Of a stretch of DNA of 64,000 nt, positions 1 through 8,051 are shown piece after piece; position 1 is the stretch's first letter; each line of letters opens with the position of its first letter. The DNA comes from Sinobaca qinghaiensis (GTDB lineage Bacteria > Bacillota > Bacilli > Bacillales > Marinococcaceae), in assembly GCF_003610495.1 (NCBI RefSeq), contig NZ_RAPK01000006.1:554839-618838 (forward strand), in the 5' to 3' direction. Under the pieces are notes generated by a model that was given only the letters and a program-made list of their open reading frames with translations, was not told the DNA's origin and made no database searches. The position numbers and the translations under genes are program-made.

Positions 1-28
1 ATGGTTCGATATGAGAGGATGCTGGCGA

Positions 29-799
29 GTGATTAATTTATACTCTAAAATCGTTCTGGAGAAACAAGAGCTGGAGGAGCCCTGGGCGGAAAGCATTGGA
101 ATCGCGGAACGTGCGGTTCGAAATGGGATTACTACTTTTGTGAACGCTCCTCCCTTCGTTAAGCGGGGAAATGAAAATTTTTCCATGACGCTGGACGAAG
201 AGCAGAAAGAATTCCAGGCGCTGCTTGAAGAAAATAACCTGGACCTTACGGTGCTTCATGCCTACTGTATCCGTTCCCGCAAACGGGTTACAGAGGGAGC
301 TAAGGAGCAGGAGCTTTTGACGGTAAACGAAACATCGTATGTGTATGTCGATTTAAGTGGTTTTTCTTCTGCTGTTTTTGCACAGACCCTTTTAGATCGG
401 CTGCAAAGAGGAAACTATCGGCCGGTTCTGATTTTTCCTGAGTTCACCCCGATGTTTATTAACAACCCGGGATTTCTGCATTATTTCGTTAATCGCGGAG
501 CCGTCAGTATTCTTTCAGCTGAATCCATCCTGCGCATTCATGGGAAAGAAACACAGCAGCTGGCCATAAAGTTTCTGCAGGCTAATCTTTCCCATGGGCT
601 GTCTTCTTCCCCGCGGTCAGCTCTTGAACCATTCCGCCTAAAACAGGCATATGATTACATTGATCTGGAGTTTGGTACAGACTGGACCGGATTTCTGCAG
701 AAAAATGCCGAGCATATTATCGAAGATAAGCCGGCCGTCATGTATGAGCCCGTACCCATGCAGAAAAGCAGAAGGCTTTTTCCATGGGGGAAAGGGTAA
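29..799 (+). CDS. CpsB/YwqE-like PHP-fold protein, apparently catalytically dead
   Basis: Over its whole length this resembles the CpsB/CapC/YwqE tyrosine-protein phosphatases, PHP-fold manganese enzymes that control capsule or exopolysaccharide kinases. The family ligand motifs are eroded. The N-terminal D-x-H-x-H site reads INLYSK, the TPHH motif reads APPF, the HPE motif reads FPEF, and the SDAH motif reads SSPR. The fold around these sites is kept (GITT, a helix before NPGFLHYFVNRGA, a C-terminal ENAEHII segment). I chose GTG at 29 because it places the protein at the family's usual N-terminus, with AGAGGA about nine bases upstream. An ATG at 11 is in frame, and the frame is open to the window edge, so a longer form is possible. 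No kinase gene is visible because the window starts here. It is probably a pseudoenzyme with a binding or scaffold role, not a phosphatase. Confidence 0.7.
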   Translation: MINLYSKIVLEKQELEEPWAESIGIAERAVRNGITTFVNAPPFVKRGNENFSMTLDEEQKEFQALLEENNLDLTVLHAYCIRSRKRVTEGAKEQELLTVNETSYVYVDLSGFSSAVFAQTLLDRLQRGNYRPVLIFPEFTPMFINNPGFLHYFVNRGAVSILSAESILRIHGKETQQLAIKFLQANLSHGLSSSPRSALEPFRLKQAYDYIDLEFGTDWTGFLQKNAEHIIEDKPAVMYEPVPMQKSRRLFPWGKG

Positions 800-801
800 G
801 A

Positions 802-842
802 TAAAGTTCCCTCTATTAAAAAGAGAGGACTTTATTTTTTTA
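802..842 (+). terminator. Rho-independent terminator after the YwqE-like gene
   Basis: An imperfect hairpin (AAAGTTCCCTCT pairing with AGAGAGGACTTT) is followed by a T-rich run. It separates the first gene from the fructoside operon. Confidence 0.75.
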
Positions 843-857
843 TTTTATGTCATCCGG

Positions 858-886
858 TTGACATAAAATAAAGCGGGTACTATACT
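858..886 (+). promoter_or_regulatory. Sigma-A promoter of the fructoside operon
   Basis: TTGACA at 858-863 and TATACT at 881-886 are separated by 17 bases, an almost perfect vegetative promoter about 30 bases before the binding-protein gene. Such a strong core promoter implies that control is by repression at the operator just downstream. Confidence 0.85.
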
Positions 887-892
887 AAGATC

Positions 893-906
893 AGAAAACG
901 CTTACA
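893..906 (+). promoter_or_regulatory. cre-like operator (CcpA and/or the local LacI repressor)
   Basis: AGAAAACGCTTACA matches the cre consensus TGWAANCGNTNWCA at all but the first base. It begins about seven bases past the -10 box, so it covers the expected start of transcription. Both CcpA and the LacI-family regulator encoded at 5739-6722 bind sites of this shape, and the sequence alone does not say which one uses it. Confidence 0.7.
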
Positions 907-917
907 AATAGGGAGTG

Positions 918-2210
918 ATGAAATTGAGAGTTTTGGTAGCAGGAATGGTTTCCACTGCTTTACTGCTGTCTGCCTGTGGAAATGAAGCAGAAAGCGATGG
1001 CGGCGATAATGAAATTAGTCTATGGGTGCAAACATCGAGTGAAAGTCCTGAAGGACAGGCTATGCAGGGATCGGTGGAAAAATTTAATGAGCAGTTTAAG
1101 GGGACGTATACCGCCAACATAGAATTTATTCCACGCGGTGGCGGTGGTGGAGGATACGAAGATAAAGTGAATGCTGCGGTTTCTACCGGAACGCTGCCGG
1201 ATGTATTAACCCTCGATGGTCCAAATACAGCCGCCTATGCAGAATCAGAAATAATAGCGCCGCTGGACGGAGTCATTTCTAATACAGAGGATTTACTGCC
1301 AAGTATCGTGGAGCAGGGAACATATGAAGATGAGATGTATGCGGTGGGGTATTCTGAATCCAGCGTGGGCATCTATTACAACAAGGAAATGCTCGAGCAG
1401 GCAGGTGTTGATCTTGAGACCCTGCCAACAGTTGATGAGCCGTGGACATGGGATGAATTTACCCAGCTCTCCGAAAAACTGACCGACTATTATGAAGTTC
1501 CTGCTATAGATATGGGACTTAATGACAATAGTGAGTGGCTGATGTACGCTTTTTCTCCATTTTTATGGTCGCAGGGAGGAGAAATTACTTCTGAGGATGG
1601 AAGGCAGGCAGAAACTGTATTTAATAGTGAAGCCAACATGAAGGCGATGTCTTTTCTACAGCATATGCTCAATAACGATTATACAACGATTTCTCCTGCT
1701 GAAAACGGATTTGAAACCGGTCAGTATCCTATGAAGATGAGCGGCTCCTGGACGATGGAGCAGTTGGACACTAACTATCAGGACATAGATTACGATATCA
1801 TGCCCTATCCTGTTTCGCCGGACACCGGTGAATTAGTGACTCCAACCGGAAGCTGGCAGTATGCCATGTCCACAGCAACAGAAAATGAGGAAGGAGCCGG
1901 CGAATTAATTGACTTTTTAACTTCTACGGAAGCAGTGGTGGATATCAGTCTTGCAAACAGTGTACTGCCATCAAGATATTCAGCTATCGAAGAAATAGAA
2001 GATGACGTATCGCCGCAGATGAATACCCTGATTGAACAAAATGAGGCTTCCGGAAAAGCAAGACCCGTACTGCCGGAGTATCCGCAGATTACCCGTTCCT
2101 TTCAGCAGACAATAAGCGGTCTTCCTTATTATGAAGACCAAGCAGGCCTGCAGGAGCTGCTGGATGAAAAAGCAAAAGAGATGCAGACTTCATTAGAAAG
2201 AAGGGAATAA
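918..2210 (+). CDS. Sugar ABC transporter substrate-binding lipoprotein
   Basis: Family 1 extracellular solute-binding protein (MalE/MsmE type), about 430 residues, which captures oligosaccharides outside the membrane for the two permeases that follow. A short signal peptide ends in lipobox LLLSAC, so it is a membrane-anchored lipoprotein. A GSWTMEQL segment is typical of the ligand-cleft region, and the mature protein is acidic. Three in-frame starts lie close together: GTG 915, ATG 918 and TTG 924. The Shine-Dalgarno TAGGGAGTGAT (909-919) is best spaced for TTG 924, so the true start may be there. First gene of the operon, one base before permease 1. The GH32 enzyme downstream suggests sucrose, fructo-oligosaccharides or levan fragments as ligand; that is inference from context. 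Confidence 0.88.
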   Translation: MKLRVLVAGMVSTALLLSACGNEAESDGGDNEISLWVQTSSESPEGQAMQGSVEKFNEQFKGTYTANIEFIPRGGGGGGYEDKVNAAVSTGTLPDVLTLDGPNTAAYAESEIIAPLDGVISNTEDLLPSIVEQGTYEDEMYAVGYSESSVGIYYNKEMLEQAGVDLETLPTVDEPWTWDEFTQLSEKLTDYYEVPAIDMGLNDNSEWLMYAFSPFLWSQGGEITSEDGRQAETVFNSEANMKAMSFLQHMLNNDYTTISPAENGFETGQYPMKMSGSWTMEQLDTNYQDIDYDIMPYPVSPDTGELVTPTGSWQYAMSTATENEEGAGELIDFLTSTEAVVDISLANSVLPSRYSAIEEIEDDVSPQMNTLIEQNEASGKARPVLPEYPQITRSFQQTISGLPYYEDQAGLQELLDEKAKEMQTSLERRE

Positions 2211-2211
2211 C

Positions 2212-3132
2212 ATGGATCTTACTAAAAAACAGACACGCTTAAAGCGCTGGGAAGGCTGGAAATCCAGTTCTCTTGCGTTTCAGGCACAGCCTTTTTATTT
2301 TCTGCTTCCAGCTATTATACTTCTTGGATTGTTTTTATTTCTGCCGGCGCTTTTAACAATTTATTATGCGTTTACCGATTATTATTTATTAACGCCCGAC
2401 CAGCGTCAGTTCGTTGGATTAAGAAACTTTACGCAGATATTTGGGGATCCGGTATTTTTAAGAAGTCTGCAGAACATCACTATTTTTGTAGTAGGTATTA
2501 TTATTTTTCAAGTAGGAATGTCTCTCGGGCTTGCTTTACTTATTAATAAACAGCGCAGAGGAAACATCTTTTTAAAAGTAGCTTTTTTCTCTCCTGTGGT
2601 CATGTCATTGGTTGTTATATCTGTACTTTGGCTCTATTTGTTAAATCCAACAGATGGGCTGGTCAACTCCATGCTGCAGGCAGTGGGAATCAATGCCCAG
2701 CCATTTTTAACCAGCCCGAACCAGGCTATTTACGCTATTATCCTCGTTTCTGTCTGGCAGGGGGCGGGGTATCAGATGCTCATTTTTCTAGCGGGCCTTC
2801 AGAATATTCCTGGTGATGTGTATGAAGCAGCCAGGATAGATGGAGCCGGCAAATGGAAAAGCTTTCTGCATGTAACCATTCCTCTGCTAAGACCGACAAC
2901 GACCTTGATCGTTTTTACCACATTGATTGCAGCATTCAAGCTGATTATTCAGCCGATGATCATGACTCAGGGCGGACCGTTAAATTCAACAATGACACCG
3001 ATCTATTATATCTATCAGACGGGCTTCACTGATCGGTTAGTCGGTTACTCAAGCGCCATGACAGTAGTGTTTGGACTATTGATTGTCATCGTAACGTTCG
3101 TACAGCGCAGATTTGCAAAGGAGGACTTATAA
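2212..3132 (+). CDS. Sugar ABC transporter permease (MalF type)
   Basis: Inner-membrane permease of the carbohydrate uptake (CUT1) family, 306 residues, with a hydrophilic N-terminus and about six membrane helices. The cytoplasmic EAA loop that contacts the ATPase is clear: EAARIDGAGKWKSF followed by IPLLRP. It starts one base after the binding-protein stop, with GAAGGG as Shine-Dalgarno, and its stop abuts the next permease, so the genes are co-transcribed and probably translationally coupled. It should form a heterodimer with the next product. No ATP-binding gene is present in the operon, as is common in Bacillus relatives where a shared MsmX-type ATPase serves several sugar importers. Confidence 0.92.
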   Translation: MDLTKKQTRLKRWEGWKSSSLAFQAQPFYFLLPAIILLGLFLFLPALLTIYYAFTDYYLLTPDQRQFVGLRNFTQIFGDPVFLRSLQNITIFVVGIIIFQVGMSLGLALLINKQRRGNIFLKVAFFSPVVMSLVVISVLWLYLLNPTDGLVNSMLQAVGINAQPFLTSPNQAIYAIILVSVWQGAGYQMLIFLAGLQNIPGDVYEAARIDGAGKWKSFLHVTIPLLRPTTTLIVFTTLIAAFKLIIQPMIMTQGGPLNSTMTPIYYIYQTGFTDRLVGYSSAMTVVFGLLIVIVTFVQRRFAKEDL

Positions 3133-3972
3133 ATGAAGAATGTGAAAAAATTAGTAGAATACGTCCTGCTTACACTGCTGGCATTCTTCTTTATTTTCCC
3201 GCTTTTGTGGATGGTTTCTTCTTCCATGAAGTCAGAAGAAAGTATTTATCAGGATTTGAACTCCGTCCAGGCTCTCCTGCCGTCTTTTCAGATTACTGAA
3301 TGGCTGTCTACCTATACAGAACTGTTCAGCCGGTTTGATATTGGCACTTATTTATTTAACAGCGTTTTTTATGCCCTGTTGGTTACGGCCGGAGCAATTG
3401 TTGTAAATGCCATGGCAGGATATGCCTTTGCTAAATTCCACTTTAAAGGAAAAAATATCATGTTCAGCCTGCTGCTCGCTATGCTGATTATTCCGGTGGA
3501 AACCATTATTATTACCCAGTTTACTATCATTCATAATTTAGGGCTCGTAGATAACCGGCTGGCCGTCATTATTCCCTTGATAGCGAATGCATTCTTTATC
3601 TATCTTTTCCGGAATTTCTTTATCGCTGTTCCGGATTCCGTTATTGAGTCGGCAAAGATGGAAGGAGCCGGCCACTGGACCATCTTTTGGAGGATTATGC
3701 TGCCGATGTCCAAGCCGGCAGTAGCTACAGTCGGCACACTTGCATTTATTGGAAGCTGGAACGACTATATCTGGCCTTTGATGATTTTAACCGATTCGGA
3801 TAAATACCCGCTGCAGGTCGCTATAACGAGTATTAATGCGACAGAGCCGGTTTTCATTAATCAAGTGATGGCCATCCTTACCATTTCAACGATTCCATTA
3901 ATTATTGTGTATATTGTAGCGCAGAAATATCTGCTCCAGGGATTAAGCAGTTCCGGGTCAGGTCAGAAATAA
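3133..3972 (+). CDS. Sugar ABC transporter permease (MalG type)
   Basis: Second CUT1 permease, 279 residues, about six membrane helices. The EAA loop reads ESAKMEGAGHWTIFWRIMLP, with a glycine at the expected position. The start codon directly follows the stop of permease 1, and its Shine-Dalgarno GGAGGA lies inside the end of that gene, so expression is coupled. MalG-type partners pair with MalF-type ones in a 1:1 complex with two copies of an ATPase that must be encoded elsewhere. It is followed 35 bases later by the GH32 gene. Confidence 0.92.
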   Translation: MKNVKKLVEYVLLTLLAFFFIFPLLWMVSSSMKSEESIYQDLNSVQALLPSFQITEWLSTYTELFSRFDIGTYLFNSVFYALLVTAGAIVVNAMAGYAFAKFHFKGKNIMFSLLLAMLIIPVETIIITQFTIIHNLGLVDNRLAVIIPLIANAFFIYLFRNFFIAVPDSVIESAKMEGAGHWTIFWRIMLPMSKPAVATVGTLAFIGSWNDYIWPLMILTDSDKYPLQVAITSINATEPVFINQVMAILTISTIPLIIVYIVAQKYLLQGLSSSGSGQK

Positions 3973-4007
3973 TCAAAATTAAATCAATTAGTCAGGGGAT
4001 AGTTACT

Positions 4008-5501
4008 ATGCAGAAAACGACATACAATCACGAGCAGATGCTTAAAAAAGGACAGGCAGCACTACAGAAAAACACAGGTCAGTTAGAAGATACTGTATAC
4101 CGGCTCGATTATCATTTCATGGCGCCGTCAGGCTGGCTGAATGATCCGAACGGCTTAATTCAGCATAAAGGAATATATCATTTATTTTACCAGCATCACC
4201 CCTACAGCGCAGATTGGGGGCCGATGCACTGGGGGCATGCGACCAGTAAAGATCTAATAACATGGCAGCATGAACCGATTGCCCTTGCTCCTTCAGAAAC
4301 CTACGAATACGAAGCTGAAAAAACAGAAGTTGGCTGTTTCTCGGGAAGTGCCGTAACAAACGGGGAAGAACTGGTATTGATTTATACCGGTCATGTTGAA
4401 GGCGGGGAACCTAAAGAAGTACAGGCAGCCGCTACGTCGTCAGACGGCATTCATTTTACAAAAAATAAGAATAATCCTATTATATCTGGTCCTCCATCAG
4501 AATTATCCGATGATTTTCGGGATCCTAAAGTATGGAAGTATGAAAATACGTGGTATATGGTCGTTGGCACGAGCAAAGGTGAAAATGGGGCGGCGGCTTT
4601 GTATTCATCAAAAAACCTGGAGGATTGGAACTATGCCGGGACGGTTCTCGAGGGGGATGGAACGCAGGGAGATATGTGGGAATGCCCGGATTTATTTCCG
4701 ATCGGAGAAAAACATGCGTTAATCGTTTCCCCTATGAATATGGAAAATGGGAAAAATATTATTATCGTTGGGGAGATGGATTATGCCTCGGGTACATTCA
4801 TACCGGAAACTCTTAAAGAGATAGATGAAGGCATTGATTTCTATGCCGCCCAGACGTTCGCGGACGAGAAAGGCAGACGGATTCTGATCGCCTGGATGGA
4901 TACATGGGATACCGATTTCCCTACTAAAAAAGAAGGATGGGCAGGGGCCATGACCATTCCGAGGGAAATTACGCTGGACAGCGGTAATCACCCTGTTTTT
5001 CTCCCTGTACCGGAGATGAAAGAACTGCGGATAGAGCATGAAAGGCATCAAATTGAAATGCTTAAAGCAGACAGCGTACGGGATATTAATAGCAATAAAA
5101 ACCTTGCAAACAGTTTTGAGATACAAACGGAAATAAAATGGAAGAAAGAAGAAGGGAAAGGAAGGGTTGGATTTATATTAAGGGCATCAAACGATAGAAA
5201 AGAACAGACTTTAGTTTACTATGATATAGAAAAGCAAAAATTGGTTGTAGATACAACAAACTCGGGAGAAAGCGCTCCAGCCCTGCCCTGTGAAATAAGC
5301 CTGAAAAGAGAAGACAGCCTGTCGCTTCAAATTTTTATCGACACTTCTTCCATTGAAGTATTTACTGAAGAAGGAGATGCCGTAATAACGAATAGGATTT
5401 ATCCCAACCCTTCGCATACAGAAGCAGCCCTTTTCACAACAAATACAGATATTATATCGACAACCGTAGATACATGGAATTTAAAAAAAGTTATAAAATA
5501 A
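4008..5501 (+). CDS. GH32 beta-fructofuranosidase (sucrose / sucrose-6-phosphate hydrolase type)
   Basis: Glycoside hydrolase family 32, 497 residues, hydrolysing terminal beta-fructosyl linkages of sucrose or fructo-oligosaccharides. All three family landmarks are present: nucleophile Asp46 in WLNDPNG (43-49), the transition-state stabiliser in FRDPK (Asp172), and the acid/base Glu225 in WECPD. The five-bladed propeller is followed by a C-terminal beta-sandwich (about 340-497). There is no signal peptide, so it acts in the cytoplasm on imported sugar. Because uptake here is by an ABC transporter and not a PTS, unphosphorylated substrates are more likely than sucrose-6-phosphate. Last gene of the operon, closed by a strong terminator. 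Exact substrate cannot be read from sequence. Confidence 0.92.
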   Translation: MQKTTYNHEQMLKKGQAALQKNTGQLEDTVYRLDYHFMAPSGWLNDPNGLIQHKGIYHLFYQHHPYSADWGPMHWGHATSKDLITWQHEPIALAPSETYEYEAEKTEVGCFSGSAVTNGEELVLIYTGHVEGGEPKEVQAAATSSDGIHFTKNKNNPIISGPPSELSDDFRDPKVWKYENTWYMVVGTSKGENGAAALYSSKNLEDWNYAGTVLEGDGTQGDMWECPDLFPIGEKHALIVSPMNMENGKNIIIVGEMDYASGTFIPETLKEIDEGIDFYAAQTFADEKGRRILIAWMDTWDTDFPTKKEGWAGAMTIPREITLDSGNHPVFLPVPEMKELRIEHERHQIEMLKADSVRDINSNKNLANSFEIQTEIKWKKEEGKGRVGFILRASNDRKEQTLVYYDIEKQKLVVDTTNSGESAPALPCEISLKREDSLSLQIFIDTSSIEVFTEEGDAVITNRIYPNPSHTEAALFTTNTDIISTTVDTWNLKKVIK

Positions 5502-5503
5502 TG

Positions 5504-5540
5504 AAAAACCCATCAATAGTAAAAAATATTGATGGGTTTT
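5504..5540 (+). terminator. Terminator of the fructoside operon
   Basis: AAAACCCATCAATA and TATTGATGGGTTTT form a perfect stem around an A-rich loop directly after the GH32 stop. The run of T is short, but the stem is long. Confidence 0.85.
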
Positions 5541-5690
5541 CAGGCTGTTGAAAAAGACAAAAAATAGGTATTTTTATACAAAACCTTTACAGGGGGTGCT
5601 TTCCGCAGGCCATGCCTCAGCTAAAGAGGAAAAACGCGGCTTTATCTTCTCCTATGGCTGTTCTGCAGGAGTCACCCCTGTTTATTTTCT
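5541..5690 (+). repeat. Dispersed intergenic repeat, copy 1
   Basis: Starts with CAGGCTGTTGAAAAAGA (5541-5557) and contains an imperfect palindrome: CAGGGGGTGCTTTCCGCAG (5590-5608) pairs loosely with the reverse complement of CTGCAGGAGTCACCCCTG (5663-5680), with TGCCTCAGCTAAAGAGG between. Diverged copies are at 6766-6875 (other strand) and 56868-57012. It contains no reading frame. It resembles the GC-clamped intergenic repeats of bacilli containing CTTTCCGCGG and CGCAGGAGTC; that link is from memory. Confidence 0.65.
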
Positions 5691-5738
5691 TTTTTTCTTT
5701 TCATAAAAGACTTTAAAAATATTCGAGGTCATGTATGG

Positions 5739-6722
5739 TTATACCGTGGATCCTTTATGGAAAGAGACGGGATGACGTGTTTCACTTTTTTCCAAAGGCA
5801 GCATGTCTGTAATCTGTTTTTGAAGTATAGCAACAGCAGATTCTGCAATGGTAGAAATAGGCTGGCAGATGGTGGAAAGATGAGGGGCAGTAGTACGTAT
5901 TGTTTCTGTCCCATCATATCCAATAATTTTCAGTTTTTCAGGGATAGGAATATTTCTTTTATGGGCCTCGCGGAGTACGTTAAGCGCCAGCAGATCGTCG
6001 CTTGCGAATATACCGTCTGCATGAGGATGCTCATCAAATACCTGACGTATAATACGATCCTGCTCTACCTGGTCAAACACGCCGGAAATTTCATAAGTGA
6101 CAGGCTCCTGGCCACGTTTGTTCATCGTATCTTCATATGCTTTTCTTCTATAGTTTGCAGGTGTTTCCAATTCCCCTGGACCGTTAATATGTATAATATA
6201 TCGGCAGCCGCTCTCCAGAAGTTTCTCCGTGGCCAGCCTCCCGCCCTGGTAATTATCTGAACCAACTACTGGAATATTTTTAGATAAATAATGGTCGATC
6301 GCTACAGTTGGAAGCTGATGCTGGTCATAATCAAGGATGCCCCGGTTATAAGTTCCCACAATTACACCATCCACCTGATTGCGGCGCAGCATTTCCCAGT
6401 ATTTTCTTTCTTTTTCTATATTATTTAAACTGTTGCATATAAGCATTTTATATCCTCTATTGGAACAGTCATTTTCAATTTCTGCAGCTATTTCCCCAAA
6501 AAAAGGATTTTTCGTTGTAGGGACAATTAAGCCGATAATGTTAGTTTTTTTATTATAGAGAGAACGCGCCAGATCATTGGGTATGTAATTAATATCTGTC
6601 ATCGCCTGATAAACTTTATTTTTCGTATTTTCGCTGATATAGCCCCTGTTATTCAATACACGGGAAACAGTTGTTGGAGAAACACCGGCAGCCTTAGCTA
6701 CATCCTCTATTTTAGGTTTCAT
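5739..6722 (-). CDS. LacI-family transcriptional regulator of the fructoside operon
   Basis: 327 residues. Residues 1-55 carry the LacI helix-turn-helix and hinge (EDVAKAAGVSPTTVSRVLNN, then YIPNDLARSL). Residues 60-327 are a periplasmic-binding-protein-like sugar-sensing domain (GLIVPTTKNPFF, FASDDLLALNVL, IIGYDGTE). Convergent with the GH32 gene, so it is almost certainly the local repressor (ScrR/MsmR-like), responding to sucrose, fructose or a phosphate ester. The likely operator is the site at 893-906. Start ATG at 6722 has AAGGGG eight bases upstream. The gene is bracketed by two inverted copies of the dispersed repeat. Confidence 0.9.
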   Translation of the reverse strand: MKPKIEDVAKAAGVSPTTVSRVLNNRGYISENTKNKVYQAMTDINYIPNDLARSLYNKKTNIIGLIVPTTKNPFFGEIAAEIENDCSNRGYKMLICNSLNNIEKERKYWEMLRRNQVDGVIVGTYNRGILDYDQHQLPTVAIDHYLSKNIPVVGSDNYQGGRLATEKLLESGCRYIIHINGPGELETPANYRRKAYEDTMNKRGQEPVTYEISGVFDQVEQDRIIRQVFDEHPHADGIFASDDLLALNVLREAHKRNIPIPEKLKIIGYDGTETIRTTAPHLSTICQPISTIAESAVAILQKQITDMLPLEKSETRHPVSFHKGSTV

Positions 6723-6765
6723 CGAAAGCCCCCCTTAACGCTTTGGTCACGTAGTTTTTTCATCA

Positions 6766-6875
6766 ATCAAAAATATCAGGCTGCGAATCCAGCAGACCAA
6801 CCATCGGTAAAGATAAAGAGGCGCTCTTTGTCTTTTTGTGAGGCCCGGCCTGCGGAAACGTCCGCCTGTATAAGT
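6766..6875 (-). repeat. Dispersed intergenic repeat, copy 2 (inverted)
   Basis: Read on the minus strand, this aligns with copy 1: ACAGGCGGACGTTTCCGCAG matches ACAGGGGGTGCTTTCCGCAG, then GGCCTCA, then CTTTATCTT, then TCTGCTGGATTCGCAGCCTG against TCTGCAGGAGTCACCCCTG. A small GCGGA/TCCGC hairpin (6852-6865) could also help end transcription of the upstream GTPase gene. Copies 1 and 2 flank the lacI gene in opposite orientation. Confidence 0.55.
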
Positions 6876-6886
6876 TATGCATGCAT

Positions 6887-8017
6887 TTATTTTTTCTCCT
6901 GAATCTCCGCTTCGAGAATCAGTTCAGCAATTTCTTCGCAGCTGCGGATAAATTCCCGGCCCGTGTAATAAGAGAGGCCAAAGCCGGCTGTCATACCGCC
7001 GACTACGGGAACAACCTTTGTAATATTGGCGACACGCTGCTGGCCTTTAAATTTAGCCATGTACTCCAGCACCATCTGTTCGCTGATGTCATCTTCAGAA
7101 GAAAGAGCGGCAATCTGGTCGAAGTCTTCCACTTCCTCCTGGTCTTCCTGCATCATTTTCTGGAGCCTTTCTTCTGTGAGCCCGAACTGATCCGACACGT
7201 TTTCAATCATTTCTGTTACAACATCCACATCTACTGCCGTATCGAGCACATCTTCATACTCGGCCCCTTTGCCGGCGGCAAGAAATGAATATTTAAAAAC
7301 AACCCGGTGGGCAGCTTTGGATTTCCGTTTTAAGAACGATTCGGAGTAGGCTTTCGCATTTCGGTAAAAAATATCCTGCTTTTTGGCGTCGAGCCGTTCG
7401 GTAACGGCATCATGCAGCTTACCAATACCAAGCTTGGTTTTAGAGCTCGTAAAAACTAATTTGCTGTCGCGGCCGAATACGTCATAAATTAAGTGACGGC
7501 GGATTTCGCGTTTCAGCTCGCGACGGCTTTTGTTCGGGTCATATAAGTTGTCGCTTTTTGTGCGCACAAAAATAATCTGGATGCCGTGCTCTTTTGCTTC
7601 TTTAAAAAAAGCTTCATCATCACGGTTCAGCTTTGTTTCAAAGCAGCAGAGCAGTACATCAAATGATTCAATGTCGTAGTTGACCCAGTAGTCATCCACC
7701 GTATGTTCTTCTATAAGACCACCGTATCCGGGAAGGTCAACAAACAGCATCGTGTCGTCTTCGCCCCAAATATGAGTCGTCACGTTCGTGCCCGGCGTGA
7801 TTTTCGTATCCGTTTTACGTTCTCCGATCATTGCGTTCATAAGTGCAGACTTGCCGCAGCCGGGCGAACCGAAAAAGCCGATTTTCAACGATGTGCTGAG
7901 CTCAGATTCAACCCGTTCAGCAATAACCTCGACCGGTGTATCCTCTTCTACCTGCAGCTCCTGAAACAGCTGCTCCAATTCCTTATCCCATTGATTCTTT
8001 CGTTTCACACCCACCAT
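6887..8017 (-). CDS. P-loop GTPase, IRG/Era-like, paralogue 1
   Basis: 376 residues. The GTPase motifs are in order: G1 GSPGCGKS (50-57), a G2 threonine in TPGTNVTT (74-81), G3 DLPGYGG (94-100), and G4 TKSD (153-156). A short hydrophilic N-terminal helix precedes them. The C-terminal third is helical and ends in a glycine-rich hydrophobic stretch (KVVPVVGGMTAGFGLSYY) followed by TGREFIRSCEEIAE, reminiscent of interferon-inducible (IRG) GTPases and DUF697-type membrane-associated GTPases. It lies 34 bases after its paralogue, so the two are probably co-transcribed. Compared with paralogue 2, it carries an acidic insertion (EEVEDFDQIAALSSEDD) and lacks the PVPFLG hydrophobic patch. Biological role is not known to me; membrane association is inference. 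Confidence 0.75.
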   Translation of the reverse strand: MVGVKRKNQWDKELEQLFQELQVEEDTPVEVIAERVESELSTSLKIGFFGSPGCGKSALMNAMIGERKTDTKITPGTNVTTHIWGEDDTMLFVDLPGYGGLIEEHTVDDYWVNYDIESFDVLLCCFETKLNRDDEAFFKEAKEHGIQIIFVRTKSDNLYDPNKSRRELKREIRRHLIYDVFGRDSKLVFTSSKTKLGIGKLHDAVTERLDAKKQDIFYRNAKAYSESFLKRKSKAAHRVVFKYSFLAAGKGAEYEDVLDTAVDVDVVTEMIENVSDQFGLTEERLQKMMQEDQEEVEDFDQIAALSSEDDISEQMVLEYMAKFKGQQRVANITKVVPVVGGMTAGFGLSYYTGREFIRSCEEIAELILEAEIQEKK

Positions 8018-8051
8018 CCAAAACCCCCTTTTTCTCTATTGCAGCGATGGT

